A stretch of DNA of 64,000 nucleotides from Mycobacterium sp. SMC-8. GTDB lineage: Bacteria > Actinomycetota > Actinomycetes > Mycobacteriales > Mycobacteriaceae. This document shows positions 7,925 to 16,689 of this stretch, piece by piece; within the stretch, counting starts at the first letter, position 1, and every line of letters starts with the position of its first letter. Location of the stretch: NCBI RefSeq assembly GCF_025263565.1, contig NZ_CP079865.1, forward strand, positions 5,456,001 through 5,520,000, written 5' to 3'. The notes beneath the pieces were generated by a model. That model searched no databases and was not told the DNA's origin. It saw only the letters and a list, made by a program, of their open reading frames with translations. A program made the translations under genes and the position numbers.

Positions 7925-8994
7925 GCGGTCTGGTTGACCAGACGCACCGAGGCGGCGCCGTCAGGGTAGAACTCGGCGATCGACAGCGACGCCAGGTCCA
8001 GATGCAATCGGTACAGGATCGCCGGTCCCGCGTCGAGGGCCATCCGCAGCAGCGTCTTGATGGGCGTCACGTGGGACACCAGAAGCAGGGTCTTGCCCGG
8101 GTGCTCGTCGATCAGCCGCTGTCGCGCCCTCGACACCCGCGTCGCGACGTCGTCGAAACTCTCACCACCGGGCGGAGGCACGGAGGTGTCACGCAGCCAG
8201 CGCCGGTGCAGCTCGGGGTCCCGTTCGGAGGCTTGCAGGAACGTCAGCCCTTCCCAGGCACCGAAATCCGTCTCGATCAGGTCGTCGTCGACCTGGACGT
8301 CCAGCCCGAGCGCCTTGGCCGCGGCGGTCGCGGTGTCGTGGGCGCGTTGCAGCGGAGACGAGACGACGACGTCGACACCGCCCTTGCCGGCGAGGTACCG
8401 GGCTGCCGCGTCGGCCTGCTGGACGCCCAGTTCGGTGAGCTCGGGATTGCCGCGGCCCGAGTAACGACGTTCCACGGACAACGCCGTCTGCCCGTGCCGC
8501 AACATCAGCAGCTTGGTCGGCGCACCCTTGGCTCCGGTCCAGCCTGCCGGGTTGGTGACTACTTCCGTTGTCGCCGTGGGTGTCTCCCTGCGTGATGCCG
8601 CGTCCATCGCCTCGTTGGCGAGCCGGTCGGCGTGGCTGTTCTCGGCGCGGGGAATCCAGGTGAAGGTGATGCGTTCGAACCTGCGCGCGAGGTCGCCGGC
8701 CTGACGGTGCAGCGGCGCCAGGTCGGGGTGTTTGACCCGCCAGCGGCCCGACATCTGCTCCACCACCAGTTTGGAGTCCATGAAGACCTCCGCCTCGGTG
8801 CCACCCGCTTCCGCGGCGGCTTCGAGGCCTGCGATCAGACCCCGGTATTCGGCGACGTTGTTGGTCGCGGTGCCGATCGGTGCGGCCACCTCGGCGAGCA
8901 CCGCATCGTCGTCCACCGACCGGACCACTGCACCGTAACCGGCCGGCCCGGGGTTACCGCGCGACCCGCCGTCGGCCTCAACAATCACCCTCAT
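7915..8994 (-). CDS. Bifunctional RNase HI / CobC-like acid phosphatase (Rv2228c type)
   Basis: The N-terminal 140 residues are RNase HI: VIVEADGGSRGNPGPAGYG, EYRGLIAGLEAA, MDSKLVVEQMSGRW and an ENSHADRLANEAMD give the acidic active site that cuts RNA in RNA-DNA hybrids. The C-terminal 200 residues are a histidine phosphatase with LMLRHGQTALSVERRYSGRGNPELTE (phosphohistidine RHG motif) and a second His in LLLVSHVTPIKTLL, resembling alpha-ribazole phosphatase of B12 synthesis. cobD is encoded about 4 kb away. The start ATG at 8994 overlaps the upstream gene by ATGA. Confidence 0.93.
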   Translation of the reverse strand: MRVIVEADGGSRGNPGPAGYGAVVRSVDDDAVLAEVAAPIGTATNNVAEYRGLIAGLEAAAEAGGTEAEVFMDSKLVVEQMSGRWRVKHPDLAPLHRQAGDLARRFERITFTWIPRAENSHADRLANEAMDAASRRETPTATTEVVTNPAGWTGAKGAPTKLLMLRHGQTALSVERRYSGRGNPELTELGVQQADAAARYLAGKGGVDVVVSSPLQRAHDTATAAAKALGLDVQVDDDLIETDFGAWEGLTFLQASERDPELHRRWLRDTSVPPPGGESFDDVATRVSRARQRLIDEHPGKTLLLVSHVTPIKTLLRMALDAGPAILYRLHLDLASLSIAEFYPDGAASVRLVNQTAYL

Positions 8995-9728
8995 GGACGA
9001 GAAGCCTTGACCCGCAACAGGATCGCCGAGCACTCAGGGCACCGCAGCACGTCGTCGTCGGCGGCTGCGGCGATCCGCGCCGATTCGCCCTTGTCGATCT
9101 CGATCCGGCAGGCTCCGCAGCGACGGCCTTGCAGCACACCGGCGCCCACGCCGCCGCGCGCACGTTGGCGTTCGTAGAGCGTGACGAGCTCGTCGTCGAT
9201 CGCGGCGACCAGTTCCGCACGCCTGGCCGCCGCCCGCCCCTCGCCCTCGGTCAGCTCGGCGCGGGCGACGTCACATGCGCGTTGCGCGTCGTCCAGCGCG
9301 GTCTGCAGTTCGTCGACGGTGGCCGACTCGCGGGCCTGGTCGGCCGCGAGATCCTCGCGTCGCTGCATGACCTCCAACTGGGAATCCTCGAGGCTGGCCT
9401 GACGCCGCTGCAGGGTTTCCAGCTCGTGCTGCAGGTCGGCGAGCTGCTTGGGGTCGACGGTCCCGCCGTCTAACAGCGCGCGGTCGCGGTCTTCGCGCTG
9501 ACGCACGCCGTCGATCTCGGTGTCGAACTTGGCGATCTGTGCGTCCAGGTCGGCCAGCGCGATCTGCAACGCGGCGAGGCGGTCGTTGGCCGCACGGTGC
9601 GCGACCTGTGCCTCCTCCACCGCCTTCTGCTCGGGCAGGTTCTTGGCGCGGTGCCCGAGCCGGCCCAGCTCGGCGTCGAGCTCGGCCAGCTCGGCGAGCA
9701 ACTGCTGTTGTGCCACTGAGGCTTTCAC
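8991..9728 (-). CDS. Coiled-coil zinc-ribbon protein (Rv2229c type)
   Basis: About 190 residues of heptad-rich coiled coil (repeated AELDAEL, LADLDAQI, LQHELETLQRRQASLED) lead to a C-terminal zinc ribbon with two knuckles, CGACRIEI and CPECSAILL. The CT398/C4-type family has been proposed to act in protein export or as a nucleic-acid-associated scaffold, but its role in mycobacteria is unsettled. The GTG at 9728 is chosen because it directly follows the Nif3 stop by one base and matches the usual N-terminus; 9746 would add six residues. It is between RNase H and Nif3, as in M. tuberculosis. Confidence 0.88.
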   Translation of the reverse strand: MKASVAQQQLLAELAELDAELGRLGHRAKNLPEQKAVEEAQVAHRAANDRLAALQIALADLDAQIAKFDTEIDGVRQREDRDRALLDGGTVDPKQLADLQHELETLQRRQASLEDSQLEVMQRREDLAADQARESATVDELQTALDDAQRACDVARAELTEGEGRAAARRAELVAAIDDELVTLYERQRARGGVGAGVLQGRRCGACRIEIDKGESARIAAAADDDVLRCPECSAILLRVKASRP

Positions 9729-9729
9729 G

Positions 9730-10854
9730 TCAACATCCCTCGACATTCCATGGATCGGTACGCACGTCGGACACCGTGACAGGCAGCGACGAGCCGAAGT
9801 GGGTGCGCAGCAGGGCCGCGGCTTGATGGCACCACGGGAACTCGGTGGCCCAGTGGGCGGCGTCGATCAGCGCGACGTCCGAGGCGCGGCGGTGTTCGTC
9901 GGCCGGGTGGTGGCGCAGATCGGCGGTGACGTAGGCCTGCACCCCCGCGGCCGCCACCTCGGCCAGCAGCGAGTCCCCCGCCCCGCCGCAGACCGCGACG
10001 CGGGACACGACCGCGTCGGGATCACCGGAGGCGCGCACCCCCCAGGATGTGCTCGGCAGCGCGGCACGGACCCGGGACACGAACGCCGACAAGGGTTCCG
10101 GTTCCGCAAGGATCCCGATACGCCCTAACCCGACGTCGCCGGGCGGGTTCTGCAACGCCACGATGTCGTACGCCGGTTCCTCGTAGGGATGTGCGGCGCG
10201 CAACCCGGCGAGCACCGCGCCCCGTCGGGCGGCCGGGGCCACCATCTCTACGCGGTCCTCGGCGACGTGCTCGACGGTGCCGACCGTCCCGATCGCCGGT
10301 ACGGCGCCGTCTTCCGGCAGGAATTGACCCGTGCCCGCCACACTCCAGCTGCACTGCGAGTAGTCGCCGATCTGCCCGGCGCCGGCGGCGAACATCGCCG
10401 AACGCACCGCCTCGGCGTTCTCGACCGGCACGAACACCACCCACTTATCGAGCGCAGGCCCGGACGGCACCGGCGACAGGACGTCGCAAACCTCGAGACC
10501 CAAGGTGTCGGCCAGGGCGTCCGACACCCCGGGCGACGCGCTGTCGGCGTTGGTGTGCGCGGTGAACAGCGAGCGGCGGGTGCGGATCAGCGAGTGGACC
10601 AGCGCGCCCTTCGTCGTGTCCACCGCCACCGAATCCACTCCCCGCAGCAGCAGCGGATGGTGGGCCAGCAGCAGGCCGCCCTCGGGCACCTGCGCCACCA
10701 CCGCGGCGGTGGCGTCCACGGCCACGGTGACCGATTCCACCGGCTCGGCCGGGTCTCCGCAAACAAGCCCGACGGAATCCCAGCTCTGCGCCAGACGGGC
10801 AGGATAGGCCGCTTCGAGCACGTCGATGACGTCGACCAACCGGACACTTGCCAC
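9730..10854 (-). CDS. Nif3-like dinuclear metal-centre hexamer protein (Rv2230c type)
   Basis: The protein begins [27 protein letters not shown] and has [15 protein letters not shown] with the metal-binding HH pair, then a C-terminal [15 protein letters not shown] and [11 protein letters not shown] ... [10 protein letters not shown], the second cluster of metal ligands. At 374 residues it has the inserted PII-like domain found in longer Nif3 proteins. These toroidal hexamers bind two metals per subunit; some are annotated as GTP cyclohydrolase type 2 homologues but the function is not settled. It heads a three-gene operon and is divergent from ptkA across 75 bases. Confidence 0.92.
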   Translation of the reverse strand: MASVRLVDVIDVLEAAYPARLAQSWDSVGLVCGDPAEPVESVTVAVDATAAVVAQVPEGGLLLAHHPLLLRGVDSVAVDTTKGALVHSLIRTRRSLFTAHTNADSASPGVSDALADTLGLEVCDVLSPVPSGPALDKWVVFVPVENAEAVRSAMFAAGAGQIGDYSQCSWSVAGTGQFLPEDGAVPAIGTVGTVEHVAEDRVEMVAPAARRGAVLAGLRAAHPYEEPAYDIVALQNPPGDVGLGRIGILAEPEPLSAFVSRVRAALPSTSWGVRASGDPDAVVSRVAVCGGAGDSLLAEVAAAGVQAYVTADLRHHPADEHRRASDVALIDAAHWATEFPWCHQAAALLRTHFGSSLPVTVSDVRTDPWNVEGC

Positions 10855-10929
10855 ATCACGACACTAGTGCGCGCGAAGCCACTCCGAACCGAGCGGCACC
10901 CCCGGCGCGGGCTCAGGGACAATGGACGC

Positions 10930-11616
10930 GTGACTGACATGCTGGACAGCACCCGCCGCGTCGCCCCCGTCGGGCGCGGCGACCTGGTGATCTTCGACCT
11001 CGACGGCACCCTGACCGATTCCGCCGAGGGCATCGTCGCCAGCTTCCGTCACGCCCTGCACTCCGTCGGCGCCACCGTCCCCGACGGTGACCTGGTCAGC
11101 CGGATCGTGGGGCCGCCCATGCACGTCACACTGAGTCAGATGGGCCTCGGTGAGCGCGCCGACGCCGCGATCGCCGCGTATCGCGCTGACTACGTCAGCC
11201 GCGGCTGGTCGATGAACCGGCCGTTCGAGGGCATCCCGGCGTTGCTGTCGGATCTGGGTACCGCAGGCGTGCGGATGGCGGTGGCGACGTCGAAGGCCGA
11301 ACCGACGGCTCAGCGAATCCTCGCCCACTTCGGCCTCGACGTCTGCTTCGAGGTCATCGCCGGCGCCAGCCCCGACGGCACCCGGGCCGTCAAGTCCGAC
11401 GTCGTCGCGCGCGCCCTGGAGCAACTGGCGCCGGTCCCGGACCGGGTGGTGATGATCGGCGACCGCTTCCACGACGTCGAGGGCGCCGCGGTCCACGGCA
11501 TCGGCACCATCGTGGTCGGCTGGGGCTACGGCCACCGTGACTTCACCGACGGCGACGGTGGCGCGCTGGCGCACGTCACCGATGTGGACGACCTGCGTGA
11601 GGTGCTCGGTGTCTGA
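10930..11616 (+). CDS. ptkA: HAD-superfamily protein, PtkA homologue without N-terminal extension
   Basis: The DLVIFDLDGTLTDSAEGI motif gives the HAD nucleophile aspartate, with TSKAEPTAQRIL (motif II/III region) and MIGDRFHDVEGA (motif IV). It aligns along its length with M. tuberculosis PtkA, a HAD protein reported as a tyrosine kinase that phosphorylates PtpA, and it directly precedes ptpA. PtkA there is about 291 residues with a disordered N-terminal region; here it is 228, starting at the GTG at 10930 or the ATG at 10939. Without other data it could equally be a phosphoglycolate-type phosphatase. The stop overlaps ptpA by eight bases. Confidence 0.88.
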   Translation: MTDMLDSTRRVAPVGRGDLVIFDLDGTLTDSAEGIVASFRHALHSVGATVPDGDLVSRIVGPPMHVTLSQMGLGERADAAIAAYRADYVSRGWSMNRPFEGIPALLSDLGTAGVRMAVATSKAEPTAQRILAHFGLDVCFEVIAGASPDGTRAVKSDVVARALEQLAPVPDRVVMIGDRFHDVEGAAVHGIGTIVVGWGYGHRDFTDGDGGALAHVTDVDDLREVLGV

Positions 11617-12103
11617 GGTGCTGCACGTGACGTTCATCTGCTCGGGCAACATCTGCCGCAGCCCGATGGCCGAGAAGATGTTCGCCCACCAGCTCGATCA
11701 ACGCGGGCTGGCCGGTGTCGTCCGGGTCAGCAGCGCGGGCACCGGCCACTGGCACGAGGGTGAGCCGGCCGACCGTCGCGCCGGGCATGTGCTCCGCGCG
11801 CACGGCTACCCGTCGGCACACCGCGCCGCCCAGGTCACCGACGACCACCTCTCGGCCGACCTCATCGTGGCGCTCGGCCGCAATCATCTGCGGATGCTGC
11901 AGCACATGGGGGTGCCGGCCGAACGGCTGCGCCTGCTGCGCTCCTTCGACTCGAGGTCGGGGGCGCATGTCCTCGACGTCGAGGATCCGTACTACGGCAC
12001 CCAGGACGACTTCGAGGACGTCTTGACGGTGATCGACGCGGCGCTGCCGGGCCTGCACCGCTGGGTGGACGAGCAGCTGGCCGGACGGGAACGGGTGGGC
12101 TGA
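11609..12103 (+). CDS. ptpA: Low-molecular-weight protein tyrosine phosphatase
   Basis: The signature CSGNICRSPMAEKMF (nucleophile Cys about residue 11, Arg 17) and the general-acid motif DPYYGTQDDFEDV define the LMW-PTP family; length 164 is standard. In M. tuberculosis PtpA is secreted and blocks phagosome acidification; here, in a probable environmental species, a housekeeping role in tyrosine dephosphorylation is just as likely. The GTG at 11609 lies within the end of ptkA, giving coupling between kinase-like protein and phosphatase. The SURF1-like gene follows after two bases. Confidence 0.95.
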   Translation: MSEVLHVTFICSGNICRSPMAEKMFAHQLDQRGLAGVVRVSSAGTGHWHEGEPADRRAGHVLRAHGYPSAHRAAQVTDDHLSADLIVALGRNHLRMLQHMGVPAERLRLLRSFDSRSGAHVLDVEDPYYGTQDDFEDVLTVIDAALPGLHRWVDEQLAGRERVG

Positions 12104-12105
12104 CG

Positions 12106-12942
12106 ATGCGACGGTGGGCCTTTCTGCTCCGACCACAATGGCTGGCGCTGTTCGTGGTCGTCCTGGCGTTCGCCTACCTGTGCTTCACCGTGCTTGCGCC
12201 GTGGCAGCTGGGCAAGAACACCAAGACCTCCCGGGAGAACGACCAGATCTCCCGCTCCCTGACCGCCGAGCCGGTTCCGGTGACCAGCGCGCTGCCGCAG
12301 CAGGATTCGGCGGCCCCGGACGAACAGTGGCAGCAGGTCACCGCGACGGGCCGGTACCTGCCCGAATCCGAGGTGCTGGCCCGGCTGCGGCTGATCGACG
12401 GCGACCCCGCGTTCGAGGTGCTGGTGCCGTTCGCCGTGGACGGCGGGCCGACCGTGCTGGTCGACCGCGGATACGTGCGCCCGATCGAGGGATCGAAGGT
12501 GCCGGAGTTCGATGCGCCGCCGACGGAGACGGTGACGATCACCGCGCGGCTGCGTGACTCCGAGGGCGTCGCCCGGGACAAGGCGCCGTTCGAGGCCGAC
12601 GGCGTAACGCAGGTGTACTCGATCAACATCGACCAGATCTCGGCTCTGACCGGTGTGCCGCTGGCCGGTTCGTATCTGCAGCTGGTGGACAACCAGCCCG
12701 GCGGGCTCGGGGTGATCCCGCTGCCGCACCTCGACGCGGGGCCGTTCCTGTCCTACGGCATCCAGTGGATCGCATTCGGCATCATCGCCCCGATCGGCGT
12801 CGGGTATTTCGTGTACTCGGAGATCCAGGTGCGCCGCCGCGAGAAGGCGCAGGCCGACGCCGAATCCGAGCTCGCGGCTGACGAGCCCGCACCGGTCACC
12901 ACCGAGCAGAAACTCGCCGACCGCTACGGCAAGCGACGCTGA
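12106..12942 (+). CDS. SURF1-family membrane protein (Rv2235 type)
   Basis: Two membrane segments flank a large extracytoplasmic part: LLRPQWLALFVVVLAFAYLC near the N-terminus and YGIQWIAFGIIAPIGVGYFVY at about residue 220. SURF1 proteins help assemble the haem a-containing subunit of aa3-type cytochrome c oxidase. The hallmark LAPWQLGK and the RGYV segment (VLVDRGYVRP) are present. It overlaps ptpA's operon by spacing of two bases and overlaps the convergent cobD by 47 bases at its 3' end. Confidence 0.9.
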   Translation: MRRWAFLLRPQWLALFVVVLAFAYLCFTVLAPWQLGKNTKTSRENDQISRSLTAEPVPVTSALPQQDSAAPDEQWQQVTATGRYLPESEVLARLRLIDGDPAFEVLVPFAVDGGPTVLVDRGYVRPIEGSKVPEFDAPPTETVTITARLRDSEGVARDKAPFEADGVTQVYSINIDQISALTGVPLAGSYLQLVDNQPGGLGVIPLPHLDAGPFLSYGIQWIAFGIIAPIGVGYFVYSEIQVRRREKAQADAESELAADEPAPVTTEQKLADRYGKRR

Positions 12943-13849
12943 CCGCCGCTGCCGCGGCGACCAGCTGAACCGCGCGGGACAGCCGGACCGCCCGCGCCAG
13001 ATCGTCGACGGCCGGGACGCGCCCGTCCCCCAGCGTCGGCCGGATCTCCAGCTCGTGCGCGTACTGCGTCGGCCCACCGAGCCGTACCCCGAGCGCACCG
13101 GCGAACGCCGCCTCGGCCACCCCGGCGTTCGGGCTGGGATGTCGGTCTGCGTCACGTCGCCAAGCCCGCCACGCCCCGACCGGTGAACCTCCGACCGCAG
13201 GCGCGCACAACACCACCAGCAGCCCCGTCACCCGCGCCGGGACCAGGTTCACCAGGTCATCGAATCGTGCTGCGGCCCAACCGAACCGGACATACCGCGA
13301 AGATCTGCTGCCGATCATCGCGTCGAGCGTGTTGGCACCGCGGTACACCAGCACCCCGGGGGTCCCGCCCAGCGCCGCCCACACCAGCGGGCCGATCTGC
13401 GCGTCGGAGGTGTTCTCCGCGATCGACTCCAGCGCGGCCCGGGTGAGACCCGCCGCGTCGAGCACCGAAGGGTCGCGCCCGCACAGCGACGGCAACAACC
13501 GCCGCGCGCCGTCGATGTCGCCGGCGCCGAGCAACTCCGCCATGTGCTCACCGGTGCGGCTCAGCGTGGTCCCGCCCGCGGCGGTGAACGTCGCCGCCGC
13601 CACGCACGCGGCCTCGGCCCACCCGCTGCGCCGCCGGGCGGCCCGCTCCAGCACGAGCCCCGCGGCGCCGACCGCCCCGAGCAGCGCCGCGATGTGCGCC
13701 ACCCCGGCGCGGCGATCGTCGGCATAGGTGCGCCGCTCCAAAGCCGCTGCCCCGCTGCCGAACAACGCCACCGGATGCCCGCGGCGCGGATCACCGAACC
13801 ACAGGTCCGACACCACACCGACAGCCATGCCCAAGCCACGCGCGAACAT
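12896..13849 (-). CDS. cobD: Adenosylcobinamide-phosphate synthase CobD/CbiB
   Basis: This integral membrane enzyme joins the aminopropanol linker to adenosylcobyric acid in B12 synthesis. The diagnostic stretches are DLWFGDPRRGHPVALFG, LPSLCGRDPSVLDAAGLTRA, ESIAENTSDAQIGPLVW and RHPSPNAGVAEAAFAGALGV, with several hydrophobic helices. At 317 residues it is full length, from an ATG at 13849. It is convergent with the SURF1-like gene and divergent from the amidohydrolase. The CobC-like phosphatase domain encoded at 7915-8994 belongs to the same pathway. No cobC aminotransferase gene is found between Nif3 and ptkA, where M. tuberculosis has one. Confidence 0.93.
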   Translation of the reverse strand: MFARGLGMAVGVVSDLWFGDPRRGHPVALFGSGAAALERRTYADDRRAGVAHIAALLGAVGAAGLVLERAARRRSGWAEAACVAAATFTAAGGTTLSRTGEHMAELLGAGDIDGARRLLPSLCGRDPSVLDAAGLTRAALESIAENTSDAQIGPLVWAALGGTPGVLVYRGANTLDAMIGSRSSRYVRFGWAAARFDDLVNLVPARVTGLLVVLCAPAVGGSPVGAWRAWRRDADRHPSPNAGVAEAAFAGALGVRLGGPTQYAHELEIRPTLGDGRVPAVDDLARAVRLSRAVQLVAAAAAVSVACRSGRRVSARW

Positions 13850-13912
13850 CCGCGCAGCGTCTCACAGCCGGAAACCGGCGATCCCGCGAGGTCGGGGTGA
13901 CACACTGTGCCG

Positions 13913-15622
13913 ATGGCTGATGTGATCTTGACCGCAAAGACCATCATCACGATGGACGACGCCGTTCCGCGGGCAGAGGCGGTCGCGGTGTCCGGCGACA
14001 GGATCGTGGCGGTGGGCCGCATCGAGGACTGCCGCGCCGCGCTGCCGGGCGCCGAGGTGGTCGACACCGGGGCGGCCGCGTTGGCCCCGGGATTTGTTGA
14101 GCCGCATGGCCATCCATTGATCAGCGGGGTCGCCACCCAGGCGCCGGCGAGGTCGATCGCCCCATGGGACTGCCCCACCTGGGCCGACGTCCAGGCGGTG
14201 TTCGCCGACGCGCTGGCCACCAGCGAACCCGGCACCCCGCTGTGGTTCGCCGGCTACGACGCGCTGCTGCACGGCCATCCGGCACCCAAAGCCGACGAAC
14301 TCGACCGGATCTTCGGGGACCGCGTCACCGTCGTCACCGACAACTCCGGGCACGGCGCGTACTTCAACTCGGCGCTGATCCGCAGCAACGGCTGGGACGC
14401 CAAGCCGCCCGCCGACCCGGTCGCCTCCCACTTCGGACGCAACCCGGACGGATCGCTGAACGGCCAGGGCTTCGAGTTGCCGGTGGTCACCGCCGTCACC
14501 ATGCCGCTGATGGCCCAGATGGGCGACCCGCTGGTCTCGGCCGCGCACTATTACGCGCTGATGGCGCGGGGCGGCTACACCTCGACCTCGGACATGACCT
14601 ACGACCCGAAGTTCGCCGCCGGCTACGAGGCGCTCGCCGCCGCACCGTCGTGTCCGCTGCGGGTCAGCATGTGGGAGATGTCGGTCACCGACACCTATTC
14701 CGAGCCAACCACTTTCGCGGCGGGTGAGGAGTGGCTCACCAAGGCAGGTGTCAAACTGTGGGCCGACGGCTCGCCGTGGGTGGGTAACATCGCGATCTCG
14801 TTCCCGTACCTCGACACCGAGGCCACCCGCACCGCCGGCATCGATCCGGCCACCGCGGGCGGCGCGGATTCGATGAACTACAGCCGCCAACAGCTCGACG
14901 CGATCCTGGACCGCGCCGCGCCCGCGGGTTGGCAGATGGCCTTCCACGCCAACGGCGATCTGGCCCTGGACCTGGCGCTGGACTCCTACGAGGACGCGCT
15001 GACCCGGCACCGTCTGGTCGGCACCGACCACCGCTGGCGACTGGAGCACTGCGGTGCGGGGACCCGGAGACATTTCGACCGGGCCGCCCGGCTCGGGGTG
15101 CACGTGTCGCTGGCGCCGTTCCAGTACTACTACTGGGGCGAACTGCTCGACGGGGCGATGTTCGCCCCGGAGCATGGGGGGCGCTGGGCGGCGTTCGGCG
15201 ACGCCGTCGCCTCCGGCGCCTGTGTGTCGCTGCACAACGACGGTTCGGTGTCGCCGCCCGAGCCACTGACCAACATCGCCACCGCGGTGACCCGCCGTAC
15301 CCGCAAGGGCACCGTGCACCGCGCCGATCAGGCCATCACGCTGGACCAGGCCTGGCGTGCGCAGACCGTCGACGCCGCACGTACGCTGCACCGCGACCAG
15401 CTGGTCGGATCGATCACGGCGGGCAAGCTGGCCGACTTCGTCGAGCTGACCGCCGACCCGTGGACGGTCGCACCCGACGCGCTGATCGACACCGTGCGGG
15501 TGGCCGGCACCTGGCTGGGCGGCCGCCGGATCGATCTGGACGCGTTTCTTTCCGCGGTGGCCGGCGCCGACAACACCGAACATGCGCACCTGGCCGTGCG
15601 CGACACCAAAGCGTGCTGCTGA
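13913..15622 (+). CDS. YtcJ-like amidohydrolase
   Basis: The 569-residue protein has an N-terminal beta sandwich (ADVILTAKTIITMDDAVPRAE), the metal-binding FVEPHGHP, and C-terminal WRLEHCGAGT and LHNDGSVSPPEPL histidine/aspartate motifs of the metallo-dependent hydrolase barrel. Members hydrolyse C-N bonds of exocyclic or cyclic amides; the substrate is not predictable. ATG at 13913 is chosen; GTG at 13907 is close by. Its first HxH reads as HGH, which fits the family. A long antisense frame covers this gene but is not coding. Confidence 0.88.
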   Translation: MADVILTAKTIITMDDAVPRAEAVAVSGDRIVAVGRIEDCRAALPGAEVVDTGAAALAPGFVEPHGHPLISGVATQAPARSIAPWDCPTWADVQAVFADALATSEPGTPLWFAGYDALLHGHPAPKADELDRIFGDRVTVVTDNSGHGAYFNSALIRSNGWDAKPPADPVASHFGRNPDGSLNGQGFELPVVTAVTMPLMAQMGDPLVSAAHYYALMARGGYTSTSDMTYDPKFAAGYEALAAAPSCPLRVSMWEMSVTDTYSEPTTFAAGEEWLTKAGVKLWADGSPWVGNIAISFPYLDTEATRTAGIDPATAGGADSMNYSRQQLDAILDRAAPAGWQMAFHANGDLALDLALDSYEDALTRHRLVGTDHRWRLEHCGAGTRRHFDRAARLGVHVSLAPFQYYYWGELLDGAMFAPEHGGRWAAFGDAVASGACVSLHNDGSVSPPEPLTNIATAVTRRTRKGTVHRADQAITLDQAWRAQTVDAARTLHRDQLVGSITAGKLADFVELTADPWTVAPDALIDTVRVAGTWLGGRRIDLDAFLSAVAGADNTEHAHLAVRDTKACC

Positions 15623-15671
15623 AAGAAATTCGTCAGATTGCCGCAGCCGTCCGCACGGGTAACGTTCTGCC

Positions 15672-16313
15672 ATGTTCGAGAAGATCACCTCCACCGCAGT
15701 CCAGGTCGCGGAAGGCCTCGGGGCCCTCGTCGGCGTCCGCGCCGGCACCGAGGAACCGATGTACGTGCAGGAGGCGACCGTCGGGAGGATCGAGATACGC
15801 CGGTACGGGCCCCGCATCGCGGCGCAGACCACCGTCACCGGCGACGAGGAGATGGCCCGCAACGCCGGTTTCCGCCGACTGGCCGGCTACATCTTCGGCG
15901 GCAACCACCGCAAGACCTCGATCGCGATGACCGCGCCGGTCGCCCAGCAGAACGAGAAGATCGCGATGACGGCGCCGGTCGCGCAGTCCCGTGACGCCGG
16001 CGGCCAGTCGGTGATCCGGTTCTTCATGCCGTCGAAGTGGTCGATGGAGCTTCTCCCGGAACCCGACGACGAACGGGTGGAACTGGTCGAGGTGCCGAGC
16101 GAGACGTACGCGGTGCTGCGCTTCACCGGCGACCGCAGCCCGCAGGCCGTTGCGGCCAAAGGCGAAGAACTTCTCAAAGGCCTTCAGGGCAGCGGGTTCA
16201 CGCCGCAGGGCCAGCCGATGGCCTGGTTCTACGACCCGCCGTGGACTCTGCCGTTGCGCCGCCGCAACGAGGTGGTGGTCTCCGTCAGCCGCGCCGGCCA
16301 TCCGGGCCGGTGA
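15672..16313 (+). CDS. SOUL-family haem-binding protein
   Basis: The 213-residue protein contains EATVGRIEIRRYGPRIAAQT and a doubled IAMTAPVAQ (about residues 77-98), the signature region of SOUL proteins, and ends in GQPMAWFYDPPWTLPLRRRNEV. SOUL proteins bind haem or other tetrapyrroles in a bowl-shaped beta barrel; in bacteria the physiological ligand is not established. The repeated IAMTAPV unit is a usual family feature. It stands alone, just left of the tRNA-Val remnant, and so may be the last gene of the original chromosomal backbone. Confidence 0.88.
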   Translation: MFEKITSTAVQVAEGLGALVGVRAGTEEPMYVQEATVGRIEIRRYGPRIAAQTTVTGDEEMARNAGFRRLAGYIFGGNHRKTSIAMTAPVAQQNEKIAMTAPVAQSRDAGGQSVIRFFMPSKWSMELLPEPDDERVELVEVPSETYAVLRFTGDRSPQAVAAKGEELLKGLQGSGFTPQGQPMAWFYDPPWTLPLRRRNEVVVSVSRAGHPGR

Positions 16314-16330
16314 TCGGCTAACAGATCGTG

Positions 16331-16375
16331 TGGTGGGCGCGGACGGTATCGAACCGCCGACCGCTGGTGTGTAAA
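16331..16375 (-). other. 3' half of a tRNA-Val gene (probable attachment-site copy)
   Basis: On the minus strand this reads from the anticodon loop (TTTACAC, anticodon TAC) through 3' anticodon stem, variable loop, T arm (GGCGG-TTCGATA-CCGTC), the acceptor 3' strand CGCGCCC and ACCA. No 5' half follows upstream (to the right): neither CTGGT anticodon stem nor D arm nor matching acceptor strand is present. A tRNA 3' half of this extent is the normal att copy left at the far end of an element integrated into a tRNA gene. tRNA-Val is a known target, for example of phiRv2. Confidence 0.7.
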
Positions 16376-16689
16376 TGCGTTTGACCGGCTTTTGTAGCGT
16401 CTCACGTGTCCGTGCCGTATCTATAGGTCCAGGTCAGCGCGTGTCACTCGTCTCGGGCCGTCTCCACCGTCTCGGCTGTTTCTGCGCGTCTTGGCACACT
16501 TTCGGCACAGCGGGGGTTCAATCGCCGAAGTGGGTTTGCACGGTTCTTCACCATCGCCAGAAGTCACTCCACCGTCTAGAACGGAACATCCGCCCCCATC
16601 TGGAGCTCCGGAGCGAGAATGCAACGCCGGCTTTCGTGCTGCACGTTCGCCACGGGGGTGCATCGACGGTGTCGACAGCTCCCGGGAGC
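16376..16689. other. Decayed non-coding stretch next to the tRNA fragment
   Basis: No convincing gene is seen. Short open frames occur on both strands but have no family resemblance or ribosome sites. The position directly beside the tRNA-Val fragment is where an integrase gene or its remains would be expected, but no tyrosine-recombinase motif can be found by eye. Confidence 0.5.

Noticed and set aside
13862-15862. 666-codon open frame on the minus strand
   Set aside because: It is antisense to the amidohydrolase and SOUL genes. Its residue composition (His, Arg, Gly, Val rich) and lack of motifs mark it as a shadow.
15902-15979. Doubled IAMTAPVAQ unit in the SOUL protein as a new repeat
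   Set aside because: Repetition of this block is usual in bacterial SOUL-family proteins, so it is not novel here.
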